From positions 1 to 55,376 of the forward strand of contig CAYORX010000010.1 of NCBI GenBank assembly GCA_964406505.1: 55,376 bases of DNA, written 5' to 3'. The stretch is from DTU015 sp964406505 (GTDB lineage: Bacteria > Bacillota > Sulfobacillia > Fermentithermobacillales > Fermentithermobacillaceae). Shown piece after piece: positions 24,724-33,404 of the stretch. A program made the translations under genes and the position numbers. The notes beneath the pieces are model-generated. The model made no database searches. It was not told the origin of the DNA and was given only the letters and a program-made list of their open reading frames with translations. Each line of letters begins with the position of its first letter. The stretch's first letter is position 1.

Positions 24724-25017
24724 TTGGAACAATATCCACCTGAGCAAGAATCTCACAAGGTTGAAATTATTCAAAGAGAATCCGTCCGCCTAACCGGGGT
24801 CATACACGTAGAAAGATTCGACGAACAACAAGTGGTCATCGAAACGGAGATGGGAACATTAGCGCTAGTTGGCGACGAATTTCACATTACTGCTTTAGAT
24901 CTAGAAAAAGGGCACATGATCTTAGAAGGCATGTTTATGTCATTGGAATATTCATTAATTGGTCGATCGAGGACTGGACAACGAGACGGTACCTTCTGGC
25001 AAAGGATATTTCGGTAG
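24724..25017 (+). CDS. yabP: Sporulation protein YabP
   Basis: A 97-residue protein of the YabP/YqfC family, needed for spore formation in the mother cell. The pattern ESVRLTGVIHVERFDEQQVVIETEMGTLALVGDEFHI is characteristic. I start at a TTG with GGAGGTG seven bases before it; the frame is open 96 bases further upstream, but that would be too long for the family. yabQ begins two bases after the stop. The pair is on the opposite strand from its usual neighbours yabO and hup. Confidence 0.9.
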   Translation: MEQYPPEQESHKVEIIQRESVRLTGVIHVERFDEQQVVIETEMGTLALVGDEFHITALDLEKGHMILEGMFMSLEYSLIGRSRTGQRDGTFWQRIFR

Positions 25018-25019
25018 CT

Positions 25020-25457
25020 GTGCACCCATCTATACACACACAGCTTTGGAGACTAGCCACACTTTTTCTTCTGGGAATTCTTTGTAATATCATATTCCAA
25101 GCATATACTGCCTTAAGAGGGGCTACTTCTCCTAAAAAATTAACGGCTCATATACTTGATGGCATAGTCGCTATCGTTGTTTTAATTATTGTCAGTTCTG
25201 TAATATTTGTAGTTAATTACTGGGAGGTAAGATTATATATTCCGGTAACACTTATGATGGGATTCTTTTTCTCTAATATTTTGGTAGGGAATATCGTTTA
25301 CAATATTTCTTTTTGTTGCGCTACTGTAATTACTAAAATTATCCGCAACATCAAACAACACATCACGACAACTACTAAAATGCTAAAAGATAAGGTTTTA
25401 ATGCCTTTCATTAATAGATTTAAAACCCCGCCGCAGAACAAAAATCCCAATACCTAG
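25020..25457 (+). CDS. yabQ: Spore cortex protein YabQ
   Basis: A 145-residue membrane protein required for spore cortex formation in Bacillus. Three to four hydrophobic helices (about 13-33, 47-68, 72-98) are followed by a basic cytoplasmic tail. GTG start two bases after yabP, with only a weak ribosome site, so translation is likely coupled. Gene order yabP-yabQ supports the call even though sequence in this family varies. Confidence 0.85.
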   Translation: MHPSIHTQLWRLATLFLLGILCNIIFQAYTALRGATSPKKLTAHILDGIVAIVVLIIVSSVIFVVNYWEVRLYIPVTLMMGFFFSNILVGNIVYNISFCCATVITKIIRNIKQHITTTTKMLKDKVLMPFINRFKTPPQNKNPNT

Positions 25458-25541
25458 ATATCTGAACGGACGCAAACATCTTTTGTCATAGATTGCTATG
25501 CAGGAGTTTCCAATTCGTTGTAGAATAAGATTGTACTAAAT

Positions 25542-25585
25542 TTGTCCACAGTTTGTGCATAACTTGTGGATAAATCGGGGGATAA
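25542..25585. promoter_or_regulatory. Cluster of DnaA boxes before the HTH-divIC genes
   Basis: Two perfect DnaA boxes on the minus strand, TTATGCACA (25562-25554) and TTATCCACA (25573-25565), next to a one-mismatch plus-strand box TTGTCCACA (25542-25550). A weaker TTATCCCCC (25585-25577) overlaps the ribosome site. Box starts are 12, 11 and 12 bases apart, so the sites face the same side of the helix. This sits directly before the HTH gene and suggests DnaA binding; binding itself is inferred. Confidence 0.6.
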
Positions 25586-25588
25586 ATC

Positions 25589-25825
25589 GTGCAAATTGAG
25601 ATCCGAGGCGCCGAAAGGTTGAGTTTTAGGGAACGACAAGTGGTGGTCTTGAAAGAAACCGGCTATTCATCTCAAGCAATAGCGGAGCGTCTTAGCCTTA
25701 GCCAATCCACCATAGCTACCTTATATAGCCGAGCAAAACAGAAAGGCTATCAAGTAGTTATTGTTATTTCAGGAGATCCTTTAAACATATTTGACGCCAA
25801 CGACTCAGGGGAGGAGCATTTGTGA
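25589..25825 (+). CDS. Small sigma-70 region 4-like helix-turn-helix protein
   Basis: A 78-residue protein. LSFRERQVVVLKETGYSSQA followed by IAERLSLSQSTIATLYSRAK (about 11-50) is a helix-turn-helix of the sigma region 4 / LuxR type; the C-terminal part is acidic. It lacks the other sigma regions, so it is probably a regulator or anti-sigma-like partner rather than a full sigma factor. GTG start with GGGGGA upstream, directly behind the DnaA boxes. It overlaps divIC by four bases (GTGA), so the two are translated together. I recall similar small genes at this place in Peptococcaceae. Target unknown. Confidence 0.75.
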   Translation: MQIEIRGAERLSFRERQVVVLKETGYSSQAIAERLSLSQSTIATLYSRAKQKGYQVVIVISGDPLNIFDANDSGEEHL

Positions 25826-26112
25826 GAAATAAAAAACATAAGAACATGAGCCTAACTTTTGTATGGGTATTAGTCGGGTTAGTGATCGTAACTTTTGCAA
25901 TCAGGCAGGTTGAAGTTATACGTATTCGAAAACAAATTGCGCAGTTAGAAACTGAAATCGAATATTATCTTATGTTAAACGCTGCACTACAGGAACAGTC
26001 TGAAACGCTAAGGAGTAAAGAATATATTGAAAAAGCTGCCCGTGAAAAGCTTGGGTTAGTTATGCCTGGAGAAATACAATACATTCCCGTAAAAACACAG
26101 GAAACACAATAG
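25822..26112 (+). CDS. divIC: Septum formation initiator, DivIC/FtsB family
   Basis: A 96-residue single-pass membrane protein of the division complex that links FtsL and DivIB and helps activate septal wall synthesis. A short basic cytoplasmic N-terminus, one membrane helix (about 10-27), then a coiled coil (IRKQIAQLETEIEYYLMLNAALQEQ) and the family end AREKLGLVMPGEIQYIPV. GTG start overlapping the HTH stop, with GGGGAGGAG upstream. It ends 26 bases from the convergent yabO gene, with no terminator between them. Confidence 0.92.
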   Translation: MRNKKHKNMSLTFVWVLVGLVIVTFAIRQVEVIRIRKQIAQLETEIEYYLMLNAALQEQSETLRSKEYIEKAAREKLGLVMPGEIQYIPVKTQETQ

Positions 26113-26138
26113 CTTTTATTGCACTAACTTATCACTAC

Positions 26139-26393
26139 CTACGATGTCTTTTCACAAACTTGCCGATAAAGTGAGCTAGCACTGTTCTTATCCGCGTTAT
26201 CAGCAAGGGCTAACACTTCAACGGAAAGCGTTTTTGTTCTAAATTTAATATCTAAAATATCCCCGACTTCAACCTGAGATGAGGGTTTGGCAGTACGCCC
26301 GTTTTTAATTACATAGCCACCGTTACACATTTCCTGGGCCAGTGTTCTTCGTTTAATTATACGGCTTACTTTAAGGTACTTGTCTATTCGCAC
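26139..26393 (-). CDS. rqcP: S4-domain RNA-binding protein RqcP/YabO
   Basis: An 84-residue S4-domain protein. MRIDKYLKVSRIIKRRTLAQE and VIKNGRTAKPSSQVEVGDILDI are the family pattern. In Bacillus, RqcP (YabO) works with RqcH in alanine tailing of stalled nascent chains on the large ribosomal subunit. GTG start with GGAGG nine bases upstream. It follows hup at 40 bases and is probably cotranscribed from the mazG-hup side. In other genomes it is followed by yabP on the same strand; here yabP is reversed. Confidence 0.9.
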   Translation of the reverse strand: MRIDKYLKVSRIIKRRTLAQEMCNGGYVIKNGRTAKPSSQVEVGDILDIKFRTKTLSVEVLALADNADKNSASSLYRQVCEKTS

Positions 26394-26433
26394 TGCCTAC
26401 GCCCTCCTCTTAGGTATATATCTACTCTTTAAT

Positions 26434-26718
26434 CTAATTGTCCTCCACTTTTACTGCTTCTCTTAGACCTTTACCTGGCCTAAATGCAGGCACTTTTGCA
26501 GCGGGAATTTCAATCGGTTCACCGGTCTGTGGATTACGACCCATACGTGCAGATCTATCTCTAGTCAAGAAAGTTCCAAAACCCAAAATGGCAACTGTAT
26601 CACCTTCTGCAAGTGTTTCCTGAACTACATCAATAAAACTGTTGATCACTTTTTCGGTATCTTTTTTAGTTAGTTCTGCTTTCTTGGCTACCGCTCCTAT
26701 GAGTTCTGTCTTATTCAA
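26434..26718 (-). CDS. hup: DNA-binding protein HU
   Basis: A 94-residue histone-like protein that bends and compacts DNA. MNKTELIGAVAKKAELTKKD, the signature GFGTFLTRDRSARMGRNPQT and the DNA-intercalating arm with proline in the RNPQTGEPIEIPA loop are intact. TTG start with GGAGGG eight bases upstream. It lies between mazG and yabO, as in other Clostridia. Confidence 0.97.
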   Translation of the reverse strand: MNKTELIGAVAKKAELTKKDTEKVINSFIDVVQETLAEGDTVAILGFGTFLTRDRSARMGRNPQTGEPIEIPAAKVPAFRPGKGLREAVKVEDN

Positions 26719-26822
26719 GTTTAAATCCCTCCATGTTTAAAAACCAAATATGTATTTGAAGTTTGCCATTTGATGCCCTATAACGAGAACAAGTATAAAT
26801 AATTTATAATCTAACTGGCTTA

Positions 26823-27656
26823 CTAATCGCGTTTCTGAACCGCATTTAGCTTGGCCTTTTCCCACAAATCATCTAAGGCTTTCAACCCTGCATTTTCCAT
26901 AGTTTGGTTTCGGCATTTCAAACAATTTTCCATATACCTAAACCTTTTAGAAAACTTGTTTATTGCTAATCCCAAGGCTACTTCGGCTCCAATACCTAGG
27001 TGTCGCGCAAGATTAACACAAGCAAATAATAAATCACCCATTTCGTCTACCATTTGCAACGGATTTTTTTGTTTGAAAGCATCGCGTAACTCAAGAACTT
27101 CTTCGTCTATCTTGTCAAACACTCCACTTACATCAAGCCAATCAAATCCGTTTCGAGCAGCTATTTCTTGCTGCTGTTGTGCCCTCATCAAAGCCGGCAA
27201 TCTTTTGTCGATCTCATCCATTGCAGAAACGGTTTCACCACGTTTTTCCCGTTCCTCTTTTTTTACTGCATCCCAGATCTTTTCAACTTGTTCAGGGGTT
27301 TCAGCCTTTTCATATCCAAACACATGAGGATGCCGCCTAATTAGTTTATCAGATATTCCATTAACCACATCAATCAAAGTAAAATCTCGCTTTTCTTCGG
27401 CAATTACAGCATAAAGCCCTATCTCTAGTAACAAGTCTCCCAATTCTTCTTTTAGTTTATCCGCATCTCCTTCTAAAGCAGCTTCAACTACTTCGTACGC
27501 CTCTTCTAGCACAAAAGCTGTTAAAGAACGATAGGTTTGCTGTTTATCCCAAGGACAACCGTCGGGACTGCGTAGGCGTTTCAAGATCGCAGAAAATCTT
27601 CGCCACGGATCGCAACCTACCGGATCTTCTAACACTTCATTGTCTTTATTGCTCAT
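26823..27656 (-). CDS. mazG: Nucleoside triphosphate pyrophosphohydrolase MazG
   Basis: Hydrolyses NTPs and aberrant dNTPs to NMP and pyrophosphate. Two MazG domains are seen: the first has CPWDKQQTYRSL, LEEAYEVVEA and EELGDLLLE (about 30-80), the second EEVLELRDA and DEMGDLLFA (about 185-215). The 277 residues match E. coli-type MazG. Bacillus YabN carries an extra N-terminal methylase-like domain that is absent here. ATG start with AAGGAG seven bases upstream, 27 bases after spoVB. Confidence 0.94.
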   Translation of the reverse strand: MSNKDNEVLEDPVGCDPWRRFSAILKRLRSPDGCPWDKQQTYRSLTAFVLEEAYEVVEAALEGDADKLKEELGDLLLEIGLYAVIAEEKRDFTLIDVVNGISDKLIRRHPHVFGYEKAETPEQVEKIWDAVKKEEREKRGETVSAMDEIDKRLPALMRAQQQQEIAARNGFDWLDVSGVFDKIDEEVLELRDAFKQKNPLQMVDEMGDLLFACVNLARHLGIGAEVALGLAINKFSKRFRYMENCLKCRNQTMENAGLKALDDLWEKAKLNAVQKRD

Positions 27657-27683
27657 GACATTGCTCCTTAAATCTAAATCAAT

Positions 27684-29261
27684 CTATCTTTTACTTCGAT
27701 CCAGCCTTTCTAACAATTTACCGATCAAAGGTATATTTCTCAAATCTTCTATATCGACCACTTTAAAAACAAAAAACAAGGTTAGATAAACAAATATACC
27801 AACTATAATTGCTAAAACCGTTGCCGTTTGCCAAGTAACCACACCTCGTCCTTTAGTATAAACAAATCTTACTATCACACACATTACCGTTGATGACAAC
27901 GATAGTTTAAAAAACCCCAATGCATTCAATACGGTGCCTATTTCCGTTTGAATAGCCCAAAGATTGAGCAACGCCGCTACACCGAAATGAAAAGATGTGG
28001 CGATACTTGCACCAACAATGCCGAATACCGGATTCCCCACGAGCGCATAAGTAAGCACGGCTTTTACCAGCGCAGCCCATGTCAGATTAATTAAAGGGAC
28101 TTTCATTCTACCGAGTCCATGTAGAATTCCGGAAGTAACCTGTTGAAGTGCTAGAAAAAATACCGCAGGCGCGAGGGGTCTTAACACTACACCGATACCT
28201 ACATCTTTGAATAATAAGGCTGGTATTGGTTCGGCAAGCACATATATGCCCATAGCTGCCGGAAGCGCCAAACCGATGGTAATAAGAATAGTTTTTTGAA
28301 TCCTTCTAGAGATACCTTCTGTATCGCGCAATTTTGCCGCACCGGATATAGATGGCACTAAGGCAACTTGTAGAGCTCCGGTAAAAATCGTGGGAATATT
28401 TAAAAGCGGAAAAGCCCCACCGGTTAAACGGCCAAAAAGACGAGTTGCTTCACCTGATGGGACACCCGCCACACGCAACCGTCCGGGCACAATCCCTAGA
28501 TCAATGATCTCAGTAATACCAAAAACAGCTGATGCCATGGAAATCGGAACAGCGGTAAATATTATTTCCTTGGCGATGGAAGACCAAGATTCATCTGGCT
28601 CTTCGGTATTAACATCCCAAAAGTTTCTTTGCCTAAAATATGCAACAACCATGTACACGATTCCAAAAAGCGCCCCTACTGCCGCCCCAAAAGTTGCACC
28701 GGCTGCAGAAAATTCGATTCCTTTCGATAACAACATTACCCCTAAGGTATACATCGTGGCAAGTCGACCGAATTGCTCTAAAATTTGCGACAGCGCAGGA
28801 ACATTCATTTCTTCTATACCTTGAAACCAACCGCGCAATGCTGACAACACCGTCGCTAACAAAAGAGCCGGAGATATAGACGCTATAGAATATTGCGCCC
28901 TGGGATCCTTCGCCATGTTAACGGCGATCCATCCAGACATAAAGTACAGCGAAATAAAAGCTGCAAAACCTAAAATACCCATAAGTATTAAAGATATCAG
29001 AAAAACTTTCGATGCTGATTTACGTTTCCCTAAAACCCATCTTTCTGCTACAGCTTTGGAAATCGCTACGTTTAAGCCGGCAGATGAAACAGTAAGCATA
29101 ATCGCATAGATTGGATAAGCGTATTGGTAAAGACCTATACCCTCGCTACCTAAAATAGAATATAGGGGAATCCTATAAAGCGCCCCTATGATCTTTACGA
29201 TCACGCCTGCGAGCGCTAGAGTGAAGGCACCTCTTAAAAATCGTGAATCCTTTCCTGTCAT
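27684..29261 (-). CDS. spoVB: Stage V sporulation protein B / polysaccharide flippase-type transporter
   Basis: A 525-residue membrane protein of the MOP superfamily with about 14 hydrophobic helices. Known role in Bacillus: spore cortex formation, likely moving a peptidoglycan precursor. Seen: FLRGAFTLALAGVIVKIIGA, YRIPLYSILGSEGIGLYQYAYP and ALRGWFQGIEEMNVPALSQI, all typical. The frame is open upstream, but I start at the ATG that opens the family N-terminus (AAAGGGG 11 bases before). A terminator after spoVT suggests a separate promoter, not clearly seen. Confidence 0.93.
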   Translation of the reverse strand: MTGKDSRFLRGAFTLALAGVIVKIIGALYRIPLYSILGSEGIGLYQYAYPIYAIMLTVSSAGLNVAISKAVAERWVLGKRKSASKVFLISLILMGILGFAAFISLYFMSGWIAVNMAKDPRAQYSIASISPALLLATVLSALRGWFQGIEEMNVPALSQILEQFGRLATMYTLGVMLLSKGIEFSAAGATFGAAVGALFGIVYMVVAYFRQRNFWDVNTEEPDESWSSIAKEIIFTAVPISMASAVFGITEIIDLGIVPGRLRVAGVPSGEATRLFGRLTGGAFPLLNIPTIFTGALQVALVPSISGAAKLRDTEGISRRIQKTILITIGLALPAAMGIYVLAEPIPALLFKDVGIGVVLRPLAPAVFFLALQQVTSGILHGLGRMKVPLINLTWAALVKAVLTYALVGNPVFGIVGASIATSFHFGVAALLNLWAIQTEIGTVLNALGFFKLSLSSTVMCVIVRFVYTKGRGVVTWQTATVLAIIVGIFVYLTLFFVFKVVDIEDLRNIPLIGKLLERLDRSKR

Positions 29262-29316
29262 GTTGGTGACTGCCCCTTTCTGTTTACAGGCCATCACCTG
29301 AGTTTCTCTCAGATTA

Positions 29317-29345
29317 TAAATGAAAGGTGGCACTGAGTGCCACCT
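29317..29345 (-). terminator. Rho-independent terminator of spoVT
   Basis: On the minus strand a perfect nine-pair stem AGGTGGCAC/GTGCCACCT with a three-base loop (29345-29325), then TTTCATTTAT. It separates spoVT from spoVB. Confidence 0.85.
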
Positions 29346-29396
29346 CAAAGTTACTGGAATAAATCAGAACAATTTTCATATAAAAACTACAAGATT

Positions 29397-29957
29397 TTAC
29401 TGCTCCATTTGTTTAGCTAAAAAACCTGCAGCTGTTTGAGTAAGTTTAAGTTCGATCTCACCTATAAGTTCATCAGATTCTCTGGCACATATGATAACAG
29501 TCCCAATAGGGTCTCCTTCAGCCACGATAGGTGCAATAACTTCCGATGTAAATATACATCCTGCTTCATCTTCAGTTATACATACTTTACAATAAGCCTC
29601 TTCTTCTTCCTTTGTTATTAATATAGGCTTCCTATCCTCCATTATTTTTTCGATGTCCGAAGAAATTCTTTTTTCAAGAAGTTCCTTTTTTAAGCCTCCG
29701 GACACTGCAATTACAGAGTCTCTGTCGGTTATAATTGCGATTTTACCGGTGGCTTCCGCAAGCGAGTCAGCATATTCACGGGCGAAGTCCCCTAGTTCAC
29801 CGATCGGGGAATATTTTTTTAGAATTACTTCACCATCTCTGTCCACAAATATCTCCAGGGGATCCCCCTCACGTATTCTTAAGGTGCGCCTTATTTCTTT
29901 TGGTATAACTACTCTTCCAAGATCATCAATTCTTCTTACAATACCAGTTGCTTTCAA
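29397..29957 (-). CDS. spoVT: Stage V sporulation protein T
   Basis: Forespore transcription regulator that tunes sigma-G genes. The N-terminal AbrB-like swapped-hairpin domain (1-52: GIVRRIDDLGRVVIPKEIRRTL) is followed by a GAF-like sensor domain, giving 186 residues as expected. TTG start with GGGGGTGG upstream. The 69-base gap after mfd contains a strong sigma-G-type promoter, and a terminator follows, so the gene is its own unit. Confidence 0.96.
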   Translation of the reverse strand: MKATGIVRRIDDLGRVVIPKEIRRTLRIREGDPLEIFVDRDGEVILKKYSPIGELGDFAREYADSLAEATGKIAIITDRDSVIAVSGGLKKELLEKRISSDIEKIMEDRKPILITKEEEEAYCKVCITEDEAGCIFTSEVIAPIVAEGDPIGTVIICARESDELIGEIELKLTQTAAGFLAKQMEQ

Positions 29958-29998
29958 CTGAACACCACCCCCTTAATAAACGCAGACTCATCTTTTGC

Positions 29999-30029
29999 TA
30001 GTATATAGGTGTTTTGGAATCGTTATTCA
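29999..30029 (-). promoter_or_regulatory. Sigma-G-type promoter of spoVT
   Basis: On the minus strand TGAATA (30029-30024), 18 bases, TATACTA (30005-29999), against the sigma-G consensus TGAATA-N17/18-CATACTA. The TGA of the minus 35 element is the stop codon of mfd. spoVT is a known sigma-G gene in Bacillus. Confidence 0.65.
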
Positions 30030-33000
30030 CCTAGACGACAGTTCTTCAATCAGTTTAATACTTAATTTCAACACAGCATCAGGTGATTTATCGAACAATG
30101 CAAGCGATAAAACAGATCCCCTCGCATCAAAGTTTAGGCTAGGGTATCGTTTTTTAATGAGGTAGATTTTGTCAAAAGGGAATACGTGAGGTATTTCAAT
30201 TTTGAAACTCAATCGTTGTTTGGCCATGATCAAATCTGTTTCCATCACAGATACTCGAGTTATTCCTAACGATGAACACAATGTTTTTAACCGAGCCACA
30301 TCCAAAAGATTTTTGACTTGTTTAGGCAAATTACCATAACGATCTTCGATCTCCATTTCGATATCCGAAAGCAATCCCAAATCCCCGGCATCTGCCACGC
30401 GTTTATACAACAAAAATCGTTCCTTAGGCGACTCAACATAATGTTTAGGTAAATAAGCATCACATGGTATTTCAATTAAGGTTTGTATTTGTTTAGGTTG
30501 CTCCCTTTGTTCACCCCGTAAATTTGCTACGGCTTTTTCTAACAACTTCACATACATATCATATCCGACAAGAGCCATAAATCCGTGTTGTTCAGGACCA
30601 AGAAGATTACCCGCACCTCGAATTTCTAAATCCCTTAACGCCAACCTATAGCCTGAACCCATAACCGCAAAATCGCGTAATGCGGTAAGTCTTTGTTCGG
30701 CCTCAGTTGTTAATCTGCCTCCGGATTTAAATGTAAAATATGCATAGGCGATTTTGTTGGTTCTTCCAACCCGGCCCCTAAGCTGATATAATTGTGCGAG
30801 CCCAAGTTTGTCAGCATCTTCAACAATCAACGTGTTTACATTGGGAAGATCTAAGCCTGATTCAATTATGGTGGTAGAAATCAGGATATCAAACTCTCCT
30901 TGTAAAAAACGCCGCATTGTCGAAGCAAGCACCTTTTCATTCATCCTGCCATGGCCTACAGCGATTCTGGCTTCCGGTACATACGATCTCACTCGTTCAA
31001 CTGCCCTAGATATTGAATGAACTTTATTATGTACATAAAAGATTTGGCCATTTCTACGAATCTCCCGTTTTATAGCTTGAGCTATTAGCGATGGATTATA
31101 TTCAATTACATACGTTTCTACAGGGAATCGTCCTTCAGGTGGGGTCTCCATTAAGCTTACATCCCTTATGCCTGTTAAAGCCATGTTCAAAGTTCTAGGT
31201 ATAGGTGTTGCGGTTAGCATTAATACATCACATGTTTCCGCGATCAGTTTTAATCGCTCTTTTTGAGCTACTCCGAATCTATGTTCTTCATCCACAATCA
31301 CGAGCCCTAGATCTTGAAATTTAACATCACTACTAAGCAACCTGTGAGTGCCAATAAGTATATCGACCAAACCTTTTGCCACATCACTTAATATTTTTCT
31401 TTGCTGCAACCCGGATCTAAATCTACTCAATGCTTGTACAGAAATGGGGTAGTTAGCAAATCTGTCGCTAAAAGTGTTGAAATGCTGTTCTGCTAGCACT
31501 GTGGTCGGAACAAGCACAGCTACTTGTTTAGAATCCATAACCGCTTTGAAAGCAGCACGCATGGCAACCTCGGTTTTGCCAAATCCTACATCACCGCAAA
31601 GCAGTCGATCCATTGGGTATGGTTTTTCCATATCCATTTTGATTTCGTGAGTAGATATAGCCTGGTCTTCTGTATCTTCATATTCAAATTCGTCTTCAAA
31701 CTGTCTTTGCCAAGGGGAATCAACGCTAAATGAATGACCTTGAACCGACTTTCTTTTAGCTTCGAGCACCAACAGTTTACGAGCCATATCTTCAACAGAT
31801 CTTCTAACGCGATCTTTTATTCGCTGCCATTCCCCCGAACCAAGCCTTTGTAACGAAGGTCTGCTCCCTTCTGAACCAACGTATTTTTCAACAAGATCTA
31901 CCTGATCTACAGGAACATATAAGGCATCATTAGCTGCATAACGCAAGTGAAGATAATCTCTTGTAGCACCATTAACAGTCATATTACTGATGCCCAAAAA
32001 ACGAGCTACCCCGTGGTTAGCATGAACCACATAATCCCCGGGTGAAAGTTCGCGCCAATTCAACGTCCCAGTTTTACGCCGTTTTATGTGACGAACTTTA
32101 CTTTTACCATATATTTCGGTTTCGGTGAAAACCGATAAAGATATCTGATGGCAATTAAACCCGCTTTCACCGCTTCCTAAACAGAGCGTTACAGCACCTG
32201 GTTCGGGTTCCAATACGATATTGTTTTGAACAAACACCTTTATACCCTCAGCCTTTAGCCAATTTTTAAGCATTTCCCGTCGTTCGTCACTACCAGCTAG
32301 CAATACAACTTTCGTTCCGTCTGACACCAATTGTTTCAATTCACCGATCATCTCTCGTCTGCGACCCGCAAATCCAATTTGAAGAGATGTAACAGTATCA
32401 ACGATGGAACGCGGGCTAAAACCTTGAGGCACTCCGGCAAACAAAGCAAATGCTAAAGACATATCATTTAAAATCAATTCTATCTCTGAAGCGTAGTGAT
32501 AAATAGACGTATCTTGAGAATTCATCATTCCTGCCACTAAACGTGCTGAGGCGATCTCGACACCAATTTGTTCGAACTCTGTAAGCGATGCTATGCATTT
32601 ATTATAATTGTCTACCGCTATAAACGGTGGACGATGAAAATACGTCAAAACGCCCAAACGCTCGTAACTGTTTTCGTTTTGATGCAACTCTAAGTCCGCA
32701 AGCCAATCTACTGCAGGAACGATCAAAATCTCGTCGACATCCTGCGTCGATATCTGAGAATCGGGGTCAAACATCCTCATCGAATCGACCTCATCGTCAA
32801 AAAAATCGATCCGATAGGGATAATCTGCGACCGGCGGAAATACATCTAATATGCCGCCCCGCACGGCGACCTCACCTTTGTTTGTTACGGTAGACACTCT
32901 TACGTACCCATATCCAACCAGTTTTCTTACAATTTTGTCGGGTAATATGGTCATTCCCTTACGCAATTTAATACAGCCACGCAAAAACTGATTCTTAGGC

Positions 33001-33404
33001 ATAAGTTTTCGAAAAAGAGCAACTGCAGAAGCAACTACAATAACAGGACGGTTTTTGTGCGATTCTGAAACCAAACGGGATAAACATAATATTCTCTGCC
33101 ACAAGAGTTCTGAACTGCCTTGACGTTCAAAAGGCATTACCTCGCTTGCAGGAAACAAAACAACATCATCGCAACCTATCAGACCGGATAAACTTTTGTG
33201 CAAAACCACAGCTTTTTCAGGAGTTGGACAAACTATCAACATATGCTTGCGAAAATGCCGATAAACTACGGCCGAATAAAACGCGCGGGCGTATCCCTGA
33301 GCGCCCGCCAAAACAACCGGTACCTCTTTTTGAGCGATGGCATCTACAACCTGCCTTGCGCTACTGCTATTAGAGAACAAACTTAAAAGTCCCGTATGAG
33401 ACAT
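30027..33404 (-). CDS. mfd: Transcription-repair coupling factor Mfd
   Basis: Removes stalled RNA polymerase from lesions and recruits UvrA. The N-terminal UvrB-like part is followed by the polymerase-interacting domain (LSPGDYVVHANHGVARFLGI, about 460-480), the translocase motor with Walker A LLCGDVGFGKTEVA and the DEEH box, TATPIPRTLNMALTGIRDVS, and helicase motif V-VI region ending in YQLRGRVGRT. The 1125 residues are normal. Its ATG overlaps the pth stop by one base (TAATG), implying coupled translation. Its stop codon forms part of the spoVT promoter. Confidence 0.97.
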   Translation of the reverse strand: MSHTGLLSLFSNSSSARQVVDAIAQKEVPVVLAGAQGYARAFYSAVVYRHFRKHMLIVCPTPEKAVVLHKSLSGLIGCDDVVLFPASEVMPFERQGSSELLWQRILCLSRLVSESHKNRPVIVVASAVALFRKLMPKNQFLRGCIKLRKGMTILPDKIVRKLVGYGYVRVSTVTNKGEVAVRGGILDVFPPVADYPYRIDFFDDEVDSMRMFDPDSQISTQDVDEILIVPAVDWLADLELHQNENSYERLGVLTYFHRPPFIAVDNYNKCIASLTEFEQIGVEIASARLVAGMMNSQDTSIYHYASEIELILNDMSLAFALFAGVPQGFSPRSIVDTVTSLQIGFAGRRREMIGELKQLVSDGTKVVLLAGSDERREMLKNWLKAEGIKVFVQNNIVLEPEPGAVTLCLGSGESGFNCHQISLSVFTETEIYGKSKVRHIKRRKTGTLNWRELSPGDYVVHANHGVARFLGISNMTVNGATRDYLHLRYAANDALYVPVDQVDLVEKYVGSEGSRPSLQRLGSGEWQRIKDRVRRSVEDMARKLLVLEAKRKSVQGHSFSVDSPWQRQFEDEFEYEDTEDQAISTHEIKMDMEKPYPMDRLLCGDVGFGKTEVAMRAAFKAVMDSKQVAVLVPTTVLAEQHFNTFSDRFANYPISVQALSRFRSGLQQRKILSDVAKGLVDILIGTHRLLSSDVKFQDLGLVIVDEEHRFGVAQKERLKLIAETCDVLMLTATPIPRTLNMALTGIRDVSLMETPPEGRFPVETYVIEYNPSLIAQAIKREIRRNGQIFYVHNKVHSISRAVERVRSYVPEARIAVGHGRMNEKVLASTMRRFLQGEFDILISTTIIESGLDLPNVNTLIVEDADKLGLAQLYQLRGRVGRTNKIAYAYFTFKSGGRLTTEAEQRLTALRDFAVMGSGYRLALRDLEIRGAGNLLGPEQHGFMALVGYDMYVKLLEKAVANLRGEQREQPKQIQTLIEIPCDAYLPKHYVESPKERFLLYKRVADAGDLGLLSDIEMEIEDRYGNLPKQVKNLLDVARLKTLCSSLGITRVSVMETDLIMAKQRLSFKIEIPHVFPFDKIYLIKKRYPSLNFDARGSVLSLALFDKSPDAVLKLSIKLIEELSSR

